Assembly: GCF_013267355.1 (NCBI RefSeq)
Contig: NZ_CP053984.1
Location: 1-64,000, forward strand
DNA: 64,000 nt
Direction: 5' to 3'
Source: Achromobacter pestifer
GTDB lineage: Bacteria; Pseudomonadota; Gammaproteobacteria; Burkholderiales; Burkholderiaceae_B
A program made the position numbers and the translations under genes. The notes below the pieces were generated by a model. That model was not told the origin of the DNA. It did no database searches and worked only from the letters and a program-made list of their open reading frames with translations. This document shows, one piece after another, positions 39,544 to 49,999 of the stretch (within the stretch, counting starts at the first letter, position 1; each line of letters starts with the position of its first letter).

Positions 39544-41100
39544 GTGATTGACGTGGCAACATTAAGTGTCATCAGACGCTGGGCCCTGCGCGAGCAGTTG
39601 TCCATCCGAGAGATCGCCCGGCGCACCGGCCTGTCTCGCAACACCATCAAGAAGTACCTGCGCGCGGGTGTGGCGGAGCCGCACTACCCTCGGCGCATCA
39701 GTCCGAGCCAGCTCGATCCCTACGCCGAGAAGCTCTCAGGCTGGCTCAAGAGCGAAGCGGGCAAGTCGCGCAAGCAGCGGCGCACCGTGAAGCAACTCCA
39801 CGCCGACCTGTCCGCCCTGGGCTACCCAGGCTCATACGGCCGGGTAGCCGCCTTCGCCCGAGTCTGGCAGCAGCAACGTCAGGAAGCGCAGCAGACCACC
39901 GGCCGAGGCACCTTCGTGCCGCTGGCCTTCGGTCCTGGCGAAGCGTTCCAATTCGACTGGAGCGAAGACTGGGCCGTCATCGGCGGCGAGCGCACCAAGC
40001 TGCAGGTAGCCCACTTCAAGCTCAGCCACAGTCGCGCCTTCACCGTGCGGGCTTATCCGCTGCAAACCCACGAGATGCTGTTCGATGCGCACAACCATGC
40101 CTTCGCGGTGTTGGGTGGCATTCCCCGGCGCGGTATCTACGACAACATGCGCACCGCCGTGGACAAGGTGCGCCGGGGCAAGGAGCGCGACGTCAACGCC
40201 CGTTTCAGCGCCATGGTCAGCCACTACCTGTTCGAGGCCGAGTTCTGCAATCCGGCCTCGGGCTGGGAGAAAGGGCAGGTGGAGAAGAACGTGCGTGATG
40301 CGCGTCACCGGCTGTGGCAACCCGTGCCGGCGTTTCCAACCCTGGCCGAACTCAACGAGTGGCTGGAGAACCGCTGCAAGACCTTGTGGCGCGAGATCGT
40401 CCACGGCAAGCTGCCAGGCACGGTGGCCGATGTCTGGGAGCAGGAGCGGCCCACCCTGATGCCGATGCCGCGCCCCTTCGACGGCTTCGTCGAACACACC
40501 AAGCGGGTCTCGCCCACCTGCCTGGTGCACTTCGAGCGCAACCGCTACAGCGTGCCGGCCTCCTACGCCAACCGGCCGGTGAGTCTGCGGGTCTACGCCG
40601 AGCGGCTGGTGGTCGCCGCCGAAGGTCAGATCTTGTGCGAGCACACGCGCCTCATCGACCGGCGCCACGACGTCGGTGGTCGGACCGTCTACGACTGGCG
40701 TCACTACCTGGCGGTGCTGCAGCGCAAGCCCGGTGCCTTGCGCAACGGTGCTCCGTTCGCCGAACTGCCGCCAGCCTTCAAACGGCTGCAGGCCATGTTG
40801 CTGCGCCAATCGGGTGGCGACCGGGAGATGGTGGAGATCCTGGCCCTGGTTCTGCACCACGATGAACAGGCCGTGCTGGCCGCCGTGGAGCTGGCCTTGG
40901 AAGCTGGCGTGCCGACCAAGACCCATGTGCTGAACGTGCTGCATCGTTTGCTGGAAGGGGAGCCGGCGCCTGCGGCGCCGGTGACGGCACCACAGGCCCT
41001 GCGCTTGGTCAACGAACCTCAAGCCAACGTGCTGCGCTACGACCAGTTGCGCCGCCCCGCGGCTGCCCGCACAGCCCAGGAGGTGCGTCATGCGTCATGA
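39544..41100 (+). CDS. istA: IS21-family transposase IstA
   Basis: 518 residues from GTG 39544. Helix-turn-helix [20 protein letters not shown], then an rve integrase core with [18 protein letters not shown] and [12 protein letters not shown] (DDE triad), and a C-terminal Mu-like domain. It overlaps istB by 11 bases. Confidence 0.96.
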   Translation: MIDVATLSVIRRWALREQLSIREIARRTGLSRNTIKKYLRAGVAEPHYPRRISPSQLDPYAEKLSGWLKSEAGKSRKQRRTVKQLHADLSALGYPGSYGRVAAFARVWQQQRQEAQQTTGRGTFVPLAFGPGEAFQFDWSEDWAVIGGERTKLQVAHFKLSHSRAFTVRAYPLQTHEMLFDAHNHAFAVLGGIPRRGIYDNMRTAVDKVRRGKERDVNARFSAMVSHYLFEAEFCNPASGWEKGQVEKNVRDARHRLWQPVPAFPTLAELNEWLENRCKTLWREIVHGKLPGTVADVWEQERPTLMPMPRPFDGFVEHTKRVSPTCLVHFERNRYSVPASYANRPVSLRVYAERLVVAAEGQILCEHTRLIDRRHDVGGRTVYDWRHYLAVLQRKPGALRNGAPFAELPPAFKRLQAMLLRQSGGDREMVEILALVLHHDEQAVLAAVELALEAGVPTKTHVLNVLHRLLEGEPAPAAPVTAPQALRLVNEPQANVLRYDQLRRPAAARTAQEVRHAS

Positions 41101-41884
41101 CCCTGCCAGCGGCGCCATCGTGATCATGCTGCGAGAGCTCAAGATGTATGGCATGGCCCAGGCCGTGGCCGAGCTGACCGCACAAGGGGCACCGGCGTTC
41201 GAGGCGGCACAACCCATCCTGGCCCAACTGCTCAAGGCGGAAACCGCCGAGCGCGAGGTGCGCTCCGTGGCCTACCAATTGAAGGTGGCCCGTTTCCCTG
41301 TGTACCGGGACTTGGCCGGTTTCGACTTCGCCCACAGCGAAGTCAATGAGGCGCTGGCGCGGCAGTTGCACCGTTGCGAGTTTCTGGAGGAGGCCAACAA
41401 TGTGGTGTTGGTCGGGGGCCCGGGCACTGGTAAGACCCACCTGGCCACGGCGCTCGGTGTGCAGGCCATCGAGCATCATCACCGGCGAGTCCGGTTCTTC
41501 TCCACGGTCGAACTGGTCAATGCGCTGGAGGTCGAGAAGGCGCAGGGCAAGTCGGGACAGATCGCCACCCGGCTCATGTACGCCGATCTGGTGATCCTCG
41601 ACGAACTGGGTTATCTGCCATTCAGCGCGTCCGGTGGGGCCTTGCTGTTCCACCTGCTGTCCAAGCTTTACGAACGCACCAGCGTCGTGATCACGACCAA
41701 CCTGAGCTTCAGCGAATGGGCGTCGGTGTTCGGTGATGCGAAGATGACGACGGCGCTGTTGGACCGGCTTACGCACCACTGCCATATCCTGGAAACTGGC
41801 AACGACAGCTTCCGATTCAAGAACAGCTCGGCGCTGCCGGCACAATCCAAGAAGGAGAAAACCAAGAACTTATCCACACCGTGA
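41090..41884 (+). CDS. istB: IS21-family helper ATPase IstB
   Basis: 264 residues. AAA+ ATPase with Walker [10 protein letters not shown] and Walker [11 protein letters not shown], DnaC-like. It assembles on target DNA and recruits IstA. ATG 41090 lies inside istA. Confidence 0.96.
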   Translation: MRHDPASGAIVIMLRELKMYGMAQAVAELTAQGAPAFEAAQPILAQLLKAETAEREVRSVAYQLKVARFPVYRDLAGFDFAHSEVNEALARQLHRCEFLEEANNVVLVGGPGTGKTHLATALGVQAIEHHHRRVRFFSTVELVNALEVEKAQGKSGQIATRLMYADLVILDELGYLPFSASGGALLFHLLSKLYERTSVVITTNLSFSEWASVFGDAKMTTALLDRLTHHCHILETGNDSFRFKNSSALPAQSKKEKTKNLSTP

Positions 41885-41959
41885 GCCTTCCAGGCTTGCA
41901 AAAAGGGTGGATCAAGATTCGATGGAAATGCCGGCTCAGGGTTGCATGGAAATTAACAT

Positions 41960-42828
41960 ATGGCAGCAGCCCAGGCAGGACGTTCTACACCCACATCTCT
42001 GACCAGTACGCGCCGTTCCACAACAAGGTGGTCAATGTCGGCGTGCGCGATTCCACCTACGTGCTTGACGGCCTGCTGTACCACGAGTCCGACCTGCGCA
42101 TCGAGGAACATTACACGGACACGGCGGGCTTCACCGATCACGTCTTTGCCTTGATGCACCTGCTGGGCTTCCGCTTCGCACCGCGCATCCGAGACCTGGG
42201 CGACACCAAGCTCTACACCCCGAAAGGCGAAGCCGCCTATGACGCGCTGAAACCGATGATCGGCGGCACTCTCAACATCAAGCACGTCCGCGCCCATTGG
42301 GACGAAATTCTGCGCCTGGCCACCTCGATCAAGCAAGGCACGGTGACGGCCTCGCTGATGCTTAGGAAACTCGGCAGCTATCCGCGCCAAAACGGCCTGG
42401 CTGTCGCCCTGCGTGAGCTGGGGCGCATCGAGCGGACGTTGTTCATCCTGGGCTGGTTGCAAAGCGTTGAGCTGCGCCGCCGCGTCCATGCCGGGCTGAA
42501 TAAAGGCGAAGCACGCAATGCACTGGCCCGCGCCGTGTTCTTCAACCGGCTGGGCGAAATCCGCGACAGCAGCTTTGAGCAGCAGCGCTACCGGGCCAGC
42601 GGCCTCAATCTGGTGACGGCGGCTGTCGTGCTGTGGAACACGGTCTACCTGGAGCGCGCAGCGCATGCGTTGCGTAGCAACGGCCATGCCGTCGATGAAA
42701 CGCTATTGCAGTACCTGTCGCCGTTGGGCTGGGAACACATCAATCTGACCGGCGATTACCTCTGGCGCAGCAGCGCCAAGATCGGCGCGGGCAAGTTCAG
42801 GCCGTTGCGACCTCTGCAATCGGCTTAA
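41960..42828 (+). pseudogene. tnpA: C-terminal part of a Tn21-type transposase
   Basis: About 290 codons from [20 protein letters not shown] to the end, [27 protein letters not shown], match the last third of Tn21-subgroup TnpA. The 5' two thirds are missing, cut by the IS21-family element at about 41935. The reading frame is open, but the first 25 codons of the nominal frame are IS sequence. Confidence 0.92.
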
Positions 42829-45667
42829 CGTGCTTTATTCTCCGTTTTCTGAGACGACCCCTGGTGGGCGCAATCTTCCCGATCAGTTCCGGTGGAATGA
42901 CCTGGCGGCGGTTCGACCAGCGATCCAGGACCGCCTGCATCTGTGAGGTATTCCACGCCATCACGATGTTGGCCATCAGGCTCAACGCATCGGCCACAGC
43001 CTGCATTTCATCGACACGTTTGGCCTGCGCCGGGCTGATCCGGCCGGTATAAATGGCGCGCTTGAGGGCGTTAACAGCCTCGCCCCGATTGAGCACCCGG
43101 CGCAACTCGTTCCTGAAAGCGTCCTTGACAAAGTAGTCAGCCAAAAACGCCGTACGCAGCAACCGCCCCAATTGCACGCCAGCCTCATAGATTGGATCGC
43201 CCTGGGCGGCAGAACCGAACCGCGCAAGAGCTGCCACCGCACTGGCATGTCCGCTCATGACCGAGGCTGCCAGGTGCACCAGACTATCCCAATGCTTTTC
43301 GATCAAAGCGACGTCGACATTGGCTTCGCACACCGCAGCGATTTCTGCGGGCACTTTGGTGCCGCGTGGCACAAAGAGGTGGCGCTGTTTGAGTTCCTTC
43401 AACCGCGGGCAAAGATCAAAACCAAGCAAACGGGCATGTGACATGGCAAAGTCGGTGTAGCCATGGGTATCCACAGCAAGCTGGCTGGTCTCCAGCTTTT
43501 CTTGGCGGATGACACCTTCAATGGCCACGCCCGCCTGGCGCTCATTGAGCACAAAGGGCTGCGCATGGAAGATGCCCCACCGGTCTTTTACATGGGAGTA
43601 GATTCCAATGGAAGGTGTGTTGCGCCGAGGATCAAGCCGGGCTTGCCACACCCGTTTGGTGGTCTCCATGCTCATCATGTCAGAAGATGCCAAATCGGAC
43701 CGCCCCCAGGTGGCGGCAATCGGGTGTCGCTGCATGAATTCCAGCACAGCCTGGCAGGCCTGGCTCAGACGCCGTTCGTCCCGCGCCCAGCGCATGGCCT
43801 GGCGAATGCTGGTGGCAGACAATTGCGGAATCATGCGCGCGCATTCGACCGCAGTCAGACTGGTGCCGTGGGCCATGATGCCGGCATAGACCATCAGCAG
43901 CTCGTCGGTAGAGCGCGGCTCACGTCCGAGCATGATCCAGCTAAAGCGCACCTGGGCGTCAACGGCCAGAATCACTTCCGGCAATTGAACCTCACCGATG
44001 CGGTGATCCAAAGCCGCGCGCAGCTTGGTCACTTCTGGGTCTTCGTCCTCTGCGGGCAATGGCGACAAATGGAGTTCATCATCCACGCGCAGTACGCCAC
44101 TGCGGGCTGCAGCGGCCACCGCATCGACACCGGCAGTTACTCTGGCCAGCAAAGGCTTCAAGAAAGTGGCAGCCTTGCTGGGTAACGATAGACGGGCATA
44201 GTGTTTCTTGGACTCTGCCTGCCAACGCTCGTCCGTGAAGAACAAGCGCGCACGACCCCGAAAGCTCAGGCTGTGCTCAATCCAGACCGAGCCATTGCGC
44301 ACCGCGCGGCGCAGGGCAAACAGGGTGGCCACCTCCAACGCCTGAAACGCCCGTTCCCGGTCTGGGCTGGAGATCGAAACCTGCCAGATCATTCCCAGAC
44401 TTGGTGCCACCACTTCAACTGGCAGCTTTCTGGATCCTTTGAGATATAAAGCTTGCAGCTTGGCAAGGTACTCGATGGCAGGATGCTCGCCGGTGGCCTG
44501 CCAGGGCAGCTTTGCAATGGCGACGAGCAACGACCGCACGGGGCGAATTCCATCAATCAATCCCTCGCGGACCAGGGAGGCCCTGCTCGGTGGTTTGCGT
44601 TTCTGGGTTTCGGTGATCAAGGCTTCAAGACGGGCACGCAACTCAGCATCTGGCACCGCACCTTGCGCGCTCAAGGCAACAAGTTCGCCGAGCAGCGTTT
44701 TGTACATTGCGGCCCAATTGACGGTAGCGGGGACATCGGCGGCAGCCTGACGCCACAGATCGGCGATCCGGCGCTGCACCATAAGGATCAACTGGTCTGT
44801 GGTGGTGAACAGGCAATACCGAAGAAAGCATGCGACCTCCACGGTGCGCGCTGGCTCTTTGATCTTGGCTCCGGCTGAGGGCGGCCTGGAGACAAGTCGG
44901 CGCGCGTAGCGGCGCAAGATGAGATCGGGGATGTCTGCCAGGTGCTTATGAACGTCCAGCGTGTAAAGCAGGTCGATGCGCTCCAGTACCTCGCTGATTT
45001 GGCGGGTTGAGTGTTTCGCCGGTGCAGCCCATAGCCAACTCTGCTGGGTTTGTCCATCTGGGCGCAGCTCTGAAACTGAGGCTCGCCAGCGATCAAGTGT
45101 TGCTGGATCAACGCTGGCGGCGATGGCGGTGCCTGTTTCAACTTCAAGCTGGGCAAGTGCCGCCGCAATCAGTGTCCGAATTGCCCGCTCGTGCACGATC
45201 ACCAGCTTGTTCTTGTACAGCCATTGACGCGCCCGCACGAGTAGCTGATCGCGGTCGGCGCAGCGCGCCACTTCGTCGCGCAGTTCACGTACCAGTGAGC
45301 GGCGCTGGTGCTCGCTCATCCACTGGAATCCAAGGACCGTGCAGGCTACTTGTTGGTGATCGAATAGCGTGCGCCCGCGTTCATACATGGCTCTCAGCGA
45401 GGCGACTTCTGGTGCTGCAATGCCAAGCTCGTTGCCAAGGTGGCGCCACAAGGCTACTGGAATTACCCGAAAGGCACCGAGCAAACGCCCACTCATGCGC
45501 AGGAAACCAATATGGAGCGCCAGACCAAGCTTGTGGGAATCACCTCGGCGTGCATTGATTGCGTCGCGCTCGGCACCATCGAAGGTGAAAAATGCCTTCA
45601 TCTCGAAGTCGCTGATATCGCGGGGGAGCCCACGCATCCCCAAAAACGTTGTGTGCCAACCCTGCAT
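42797..45667 (-). pseudogene. tnpA: IS1071 transposase, 3'-truncated and fused to a transposon end
   Basis: The start is ATG 45667. The protein matches the family up to ELIGKIAPTR, then at 42862 runs into the Tn21-type terminal repeat read in frame ([20 protein letters not shown], stop at 42797-42799). About 35 native residues are missing. Catalytic regions remain, so activity on other IS1071 ends cannot be excluded, but the element itself lacks one end. Confidence 0.9.
42824..42861 (-). repeat. 38-bp terminal inverted repeat of a Tn21-type transposon
   Basis: On the minus strand it begins GGGGTCGTCTCAGAAAACGG and ends GCACGTTAAG. It overlaps the end of the transposase remnant and abuts the truncated IS1071 at 42861/42862, so the transposon had inserted into IS1071. 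Confidence 0.92.
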
Positions 45668-45812
45668 CGTGAACCTCAAAAGTGGGAGGCCACCATACCC
45701 GTTTACAAAGCGAACAGGAAAGTCAATGAAATCAACGGTCTACCCAGACCACCCCCGCGCCAGTGCTAGCTTTGCGTACCGTCACTTATTGCACTGAAAA
45801 CGAGGAGACCCC
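42862..45812 (-). mobile_element. Truncated IS1071
   Basis: One intact end: the sequence from 45812 inward on the minus strand begins GGGGTCTCCTCGTTTTCAGT, the published IS1071 terminus as I know it. About 250 bp of the far end, including the other terminal repeat, is lost at the junction with the Tn21-type repeat. It lies in the opposite orientation to the IS1071-like element at 26898, with the aniline genes between. Confidence 0.95.
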
Positions 45813-46184
45813 GTGAACCGTCAGCCGGTGCGTGTGCGTCTGGCCCAAATTGATGCACCCGAGAAGCGGCAAGCCTTCGGCACGCGATCCAGGCAGGCGC
45901 TCGCCGAGCTGGTGTTTCGCCAGTCGGTCCGTGTGGCCGAGACGGGGCGTGATCGTTATGGCCGAGTCATCGGCACTGTCTATCTCGGGAACGTGGACGT
46001 GAACGCGCAAATGGTGCGCGAAGGCATGGCTTGGGTCTATCGCCAGTATGCGAAAGACCGTGGGCTCTACGAATTGGAAAGGCAGGCCCAGGCCAGCAGG
46101 CGCGGCTTATGGGTTGATCCTGAGCCAGTGCCCCCGTGGGAGTATCGACGTAGCAAACGCGAGCACGCCACCACGCGAGATTAA
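45813..46184 (+). pseudogene. Thermonuclease-like (SNase) gene, 5'-truncated
   Basis: 123 codons of a staphylococcal nuclease-type domain: RVRLAQIDAPEKRQAFG, GRDRYGRVIGTVYLGNVDVNAQMVREGMAWVYRQYA. The signal peptide and first strand with the VxDGDT motif are missing because IS1071 begins exactly at the preceding base. The nominal GTG at 45813 has no proper ribosome site. Confidence 0.88.
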
Positions 46185-46227
46185 TTTCTTTACCCTAGTT
46201 GGCGGCGCTCTTTACGGGGGACAGTTT

Positions 46228-46995
46228 TCATTCTTTTGAATGAAGGAGGTCGGCTATTTCCTGTGCAATTTCGTCGATTGTGTGTGTGGCAGTGCTGCGA
46301 GCTACCTTGTCGGCGAGAGAGGGGCTGAAATCAACCACTTGTTGTTTTGTTATGTTGTGCCAAATTGGAAGAAGCACCTGTTCGCCCGATACGGTTCTTG
46401 TAACGATTCCGTCTAGTTCATAATTAGTCCAACCTTTTTTTATGAAAGACGGTGAAAGAACGACAAGCCCAACTCTACTGTTGACAAGTCCCTTATCAAT
46501 TTTTTGACGCAAACTGTCTCCGATTTTTAGCGTCATTTCATCGAACCAAACATTTAACCCGTGTTGGATCAAAGCGTTTGCTAACGGGCGCACGAACTCA
46601 TCTTTATCTTCGGAAGCATGGGAAATGAATACATCATGCGTTTGACCTCCTGATTCTGCTGGGGTTGGTATATGTTCGCGAACCAGGCTTGGAATTTCTG
46701 AAAGAGGCCTTTCCTGTATCTCAGGCAAAGCGCCAGGCAGAACTCGAACCGAGGCATTTGTGCTGCCTTGCAGTCCTTGCATGTCAACGACGACATACCA
46801 ATGGCCTGAGCTATTTATTTGAAGCCGAACAGGAGAGCGTTTCGCGAGTCCACCAATAAATCTGTGATTTTTCCCATTTCTGTAGTTGGAAAATTCAGAG
46901 CTTGTCATTAGGCGCACATTAGCGCCTTTTGTTAAAGTAATCTCTACAATTTCGCCGCGTTTGCGATTTCCCAAATCGTACTTAAGAAAATTCAA
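46228..46995 (-). CDS. DUF1883-TIR domain protein
   Basis: 255 residues from TTG 46995, with AGGAG six bases before. The N-terminal 90 residues resemble DUF1883 (FLKYDLGNRKRGEIVEITLTKGANVRLM...GHWYVVVDMQG). Residues about 118-250 form a TIR domain (HDVFISHASEDKDEFVRPLANALIQHGLNVWFDE; WTNYELDGIV carries the likely NADase glutamate). The gene is distinctly AT-richer than its surroundings, a sign of separate origin. TIR proteins often serve in anti-phage immunity by NAD depletion; that role here is inferred. Confidence 0.88.
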   Translation of the reverse strand: MNFLKYDLGNRKRGEIVEITLTKGANVRLMTSSEFSNYRNGKNHRFIGGLAKRSPVRLQINSSGHWYVVVDMQGLQGSTNASVRVLPGALPEIQERPLSEIPSLVREHIPTPAESGGQTHDVFISHASEDKDEFVRPLANALIQHGLNVWFDEMTLKIGDSLRQKIDKGLVNSRVGLVVLSPSFIKKGWTNYELDGIVTRTVSGEQVLLPIWHNITKQQVVDFSPSLADKVARSTATHTIDEIAQEIADLLHSKE

Positions 46996-47035
46996 TGGCT
47001 GCTCCTGTATTAATCCGTTATGAATTATGCTGGGA

Positions 47036-47716
47036 CTATGTTTTTAAGGAATCTGGACTAGTAGGCCCGGCATCGAACAACTCGACGGGGGCGAGCTGCA
47101 GCAACCGACTTGCTTCCTCCACGGTTCCCGCCAACCAAGTGTCCACATCGCCCGCTTCAATCGGAATTACGCTGCGCTTGTCCTGTGCGTCCGCAGGTGC
47201 TTTCGGGTCGGGCTTGTGCATGCGCTTCATAAGCGGGTGCGTATCCGCGTTGATGGTCAACATCGTGTAGCTCTCATGCGTCTCGCCTGTAGCCTTGTCC
47301 GTCCAGACGTTCCATAGCCCTGCAAGACTCCATGGCGCACCATCGACCCGTTTGAACCGCCACCAGACATTGCGCCCGGTTTCCCAATTGGGTTCATCGA
47401 AGTCGCTGGCGGGGATGATGCAGCGCTGGCCCCGAGCCCAAGGGTGCTTGTAGCTGGCCTTGTCTGCCAGTTCCTCGCTGCGCGCATTGTTCGTCGGGTA
47501 CTTGAGCTTGGGTTCCTTTGCGAACCAGGGGATCAGTCCCCATTGCCCGGCTACCAGCTCGCGCTCGTAGCTCGCCGACTCTCGCGCCCGGCGAATGAAC
47601 GGGCCTGTTCCGCGTGGGAAAAGAACCTCATCCCACCAGCGCATCGGATTGGGCCTGCCGACCGCCCACTCACGTTCTATGTCCAGCAGGGCAGGGGGTG
47701 TGTAGCGGTTGCACAT
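47036..47716 (-). CDS. SRAP-domain protein (YedK/HMCES-like)
   Basis: 226 residues. The catalytic cysteine follows the initiator Met (MCNRYT). NNARSEE and the late MHKPDP supply the conserved Asn/Glu and His of the SRAP fold. Family members form covalent adducts with abasic sites in single-stranded DNA. On a conjugative plasmid it could protect incoming single strands. It is convergent with nothing and shares strand with the TIR gene, 40 bases away. Confidence 0.93.
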   Translation of the reverse strand: MCNRYTPPALLDIEREWAVGRPNPMRWWDEVLFPRGTGPFIRRARESASYERELVAGQWGLIPWFAKEPKLKYPTNNARSEELADKASYKHPWARGQRCIIPASDFDEPNWETGRNVWWRFKRVDGAPWSLAGLWNVWTDKATGETHESYTMLTINADTHPLMKRMHKPDPKAPADAQDKRSVIPIEAGDVDTWLAGTVEEASRLLQLAPVELFDAGPTSPDSLKT

Positions 47717-47812
47717 GGCTGATTTTCGCGCCCGCGAAATGGGCAGGCAAGTCCATTGGGATTGAGGTGGTGGGGTAGCGAAGGGTGCCTGTAATTTATA
47801 CTGTGCAAATGT

Positions 47813-48900
47813 AAGGGGTATCTATTTAGCTCCAGCAGCGCCAGAATAGCTGGATGGAAACCCAGATGCTAACGCCGACTCCCGGGCAGGACTACCCTCG
47901 CACCTGGAACGAATTTCTTGACTGGTTTGCCACCGAAGAGGCCTGCCAGACGTTCCTGGAGAAGCTGCGCTGGCCCCAAGGCTTCGTCTGCCCGCGTTGC
48001 GGCAACGCTGGTGATGTGTACCGCGCCAGCCGGACCCGCCTGATGTGCCGGGCATGCCAGTACCAGGGCACGGTGACCTCTGGGACCATCTTTGACAAGA
48101 CGCGCACACCGCTGCGTGTATGGCTGGCTGCGGCGTGGTACCTGACCAATCAGAAGCAAGGCGTGAGCGCCCTGGGGCTGCAGCGCGTATTGGGTTTGGG
48201 GAGCTACCAGACCGCCTGGACGATGCTGCACCGGTTTCGACGCGCCATGGTTCGTCCGGGCCGGGACAAGCTCAAGGGGCTTGTCGAGGTGGATGAAACG
48301 TACCTGTCCATTACGGATCGCAAGAATCCCGCTACCTCTGCAGGGCGCAAGAGCAGCACCACCAAAGTGTTGATGGTCATGGCGGTGGAGATCATGGAAC
48401 CCAAGGGGTTTGGGCGCATCCGGTTGCGCCGCATTGACCGAGACTCCGCCACCCATGTCATCCCCTTCGTGCAGGAAGTGGTCGAGCCCGGAGCCCAGGT
48501 CCGCACGGATGGTTCGGCGGCATACCGCGCTCTGGGAGAGCTGGGTTACACCCACCAGCGCACCGTCATGCTCGGCTCAGGCGTACCTGCCCATGTCTCC
48601 ATGGCGGGAGTGCACCGGGTCGCCTCGTTGGTACAGCGCTGGGTGCTGGGAACGCACCACGGTTCTGTGCAACCCGAACACCTGGACGCCTATCTCGATG
48701 AATTCGTGTTCCGTTTCAACCGGCGCACATCCAGCTCACGCGGGATGCTGTTTTAACGCTTGCTGCAGCAAGCGGTGGTGACGCCGCCAGTGATGTATGG
48801 GGATGTCGTGAGCAAGAACACCGGGGAGAGGCAATCGGATACCATTGCTGGATGAAATCACAGTGTCAATGGGGCTGATGGAGCTAAGCGGATACCCCTT
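47813..48900 (+). mobile_element. IS1595-family element
   Basis: Imperfect inverted ends AAGGGGTATC...TTAGCTCCA at 47813 and, inverted, at 48900 flank one transposase gene. The bases outside the ends do not form an obvious 8-bp duplication. Confidence 0.8.
47854..48756 (+). CDS. IS1595-family transposase with probable early stop
   Basis: 300 residues: zinc ribbon (CPRCG...CRACQ), then the DDE-like domain with LVEVDETYL, VRTDGSAAY and the C-terminal FRFNRRTSSSRGMLF. A TAA at 48754-48756 stands where relatives have a tyrosine codon. The frame continues RLLQQAVVTPPVMYGD to a second stop near 48855, so about 32 residues are probably lost. Confidence 0.85.
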   Translation: METQMLTPTPGQDYPRTWNEFLDWFATEEACQTFLEKLRWPQGFVCPRCGNAGDVYRASRTRLMCRACQYQGTVTSGTIFDKTRTPLRVWLAAAWYLTNQKQGVSALGLQRVLGLGSYQTAWTMLHRFRRAMVRPGRDKLKGLVEVDETYLSITDRKNPATSAGRKSSTTKVLMVMAVEIMEPKGFGRIRLRRIDRDSATHVIPFVQEVVEPGAQVRTDGSAAYRALGELGYTHQRTVMLGSGVPAHVSMAGVHRVASLVQRWVLGTHHGSVQPEHLDAYLDEFVFRFNRRTSSSRGMLF

Positions 48901-49162
48901 GCAGGCATACAGTTGCTTGAGGAAGGGCTTGCGCGGTCGGCTCGGCGCCGACCCGTGGCAGCGCTTCATTTGATCGCGGCCGAAGTCCGCACAAGGCTGG
49001 TGGCTGTCACTCGACCTCTCTGCAGGCCATCGTAGAGGCGCCTCCACCGGCCGCTCACTGGTCAAGGTGTCACGCGACCGCTCACGCTGCACTGGCGTCT
49101 TTGATGGAGCCGTTCGTTGACCGGGTTGATGTGCAGGCGATCCGCACCTATCAAGTGTCGTT
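48901..49162. other. Non-coding stretch between IS1595 element and meta cluster
   Basis: I see no convincing gene, repeat or promoter here. The open frames are shadows with no family resemblance. Confidence 0.5.
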
Positions 49163-49957
49163 TCACAGACGCCGCACAGTCACATCTACCGACCAAGCGT
49201 CCCCAAACGAAAACACTCCCGTCAACCTCCCCCCCACCTCCAGCTCACAAGCCTTTGTCAGCCCACCCGTGATCACCAGATCACCCGCCTCCAGCCGCTG
49301 ACCAAACGCGGCCAGCTCCCGCGCCAGCCGCGCCACCGCGTCCAGCGGGTGGCCGTCGGCATCGGCGCCCACGCCCTGTCCCAGCGTGTGGTGGCTGCCG
49401 TCGTGCAGGCGCACCGCCACGGTGCCCGCCGCCATCAGGTCGGTCACCGGCAGGCGTGGCCCGACGACGACCTGGCCGGCGGACGAGTTGTCGGCGGTGT
49501 TCTGTTCGAGGTTGAAGCGGTAGCCTGTCCAGGTGGAGTGCACGACTTCGAGGCAGGCGTAGGCGCCCTCCACGGCGGCGACCACGGTGTGGCGGTCGAC
49601 GGGCGCGTGCCGCGCGTCGAGGGCGGTTTGGAGGCGCAGCCCGATCTCGGGTTCGACCCGCGGCTGCACCAGGCGCTCGTGCACCGCGTCGCCCGAGTTC
49701 AGCAGCATCCGGTCGGTCAGCGGCCCGATGTTGGGCCGGGCTATGCCCATCTGGCGGCGCATCACTTCCGACGTGTAACCCAGCTTCCACCCGACCACGC
49801 GCTCGCCGGCGGCCAGGCGCAGGCCGAGCAGCGCGCGCTGGATGGCGTAGGCGGTGGCGAGGTCGGGCGTGCCGATGGTGGCTGCGGCGTCCAGTGTCCG
49901 ACCGGCCTGGCGGGCGGCCCAGATCGCTTCGGCGAGTTGGTTGGGCGTCTGGGTCAT
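49163..49957 (-). CDS. 2-keto-4-pentenoate hydratase-family protein
   Basis: 264 residues of the MhpD/HpaH/fumarylacetoacetase-like family: ERVVGWKLGYTSEVMRRQMG, EPEIGLRL (metal-binding Glu), and GDLVITGGLTKACELEVGGRLTG. Family members add water to 2-hydroxypenta-2,4-dienoates or decarboxylate oxalocrotonates. It is a paralogue of the genes at 55151 and 55959, so this distal copy may handle a different ring-cleavage product. Last gene of the minus-strand cluster. Confidence 0.85.
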   Translation of the reverse strand: MTQTPNQLAEAIWAARQAGRTLDAAATIGTPDLATAYAIQRALLGLRLAAGERVVGWKLGYTSEVMRRQMGIARPNIGPLTDRMLLNSGDAVHERLVQPRVEPEIGLRLQTALDARHAPVDRHTVVAAVEGAYACLEVVHSTWTGYRFNLEQNTADNSSAGQVVVGPRLPVTDLMAAGTVAVRLHDGSHHTLGQGVGADADGHPLDAVARLARELAAFGQRLEAGDLVITGGLTKACELEVGGRLTGVFSFGDAWSVDVTVRRL

Positions 49958-49999
49958 GGGGGGGCTCCGCCTGGAAAGGTTGAGGGTGGGGCGCGCCGG

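Larger units (their letters stand above)
39475..41934 (+). mobile_element. IS21-family element
   Basis: Carries istA and istB with overlapping ends. Imperfect terminal repeats share TTTCC(G/A)TC...TGATCCAC at about 39479-39500 and inverted at about 41907-41930. Exact ends cannot be fixed. It interrupts a Tn21-type transposase gene on the right and borders tdnR on the left. Confidence 0.75.

Noticed and set aside
48736..49092. 118-codon minus-strand frame after the IS1595-family element
   Set aside because: It covers the antisense of the transposase end and IS terminus and has no family resemblance or ribosome site.
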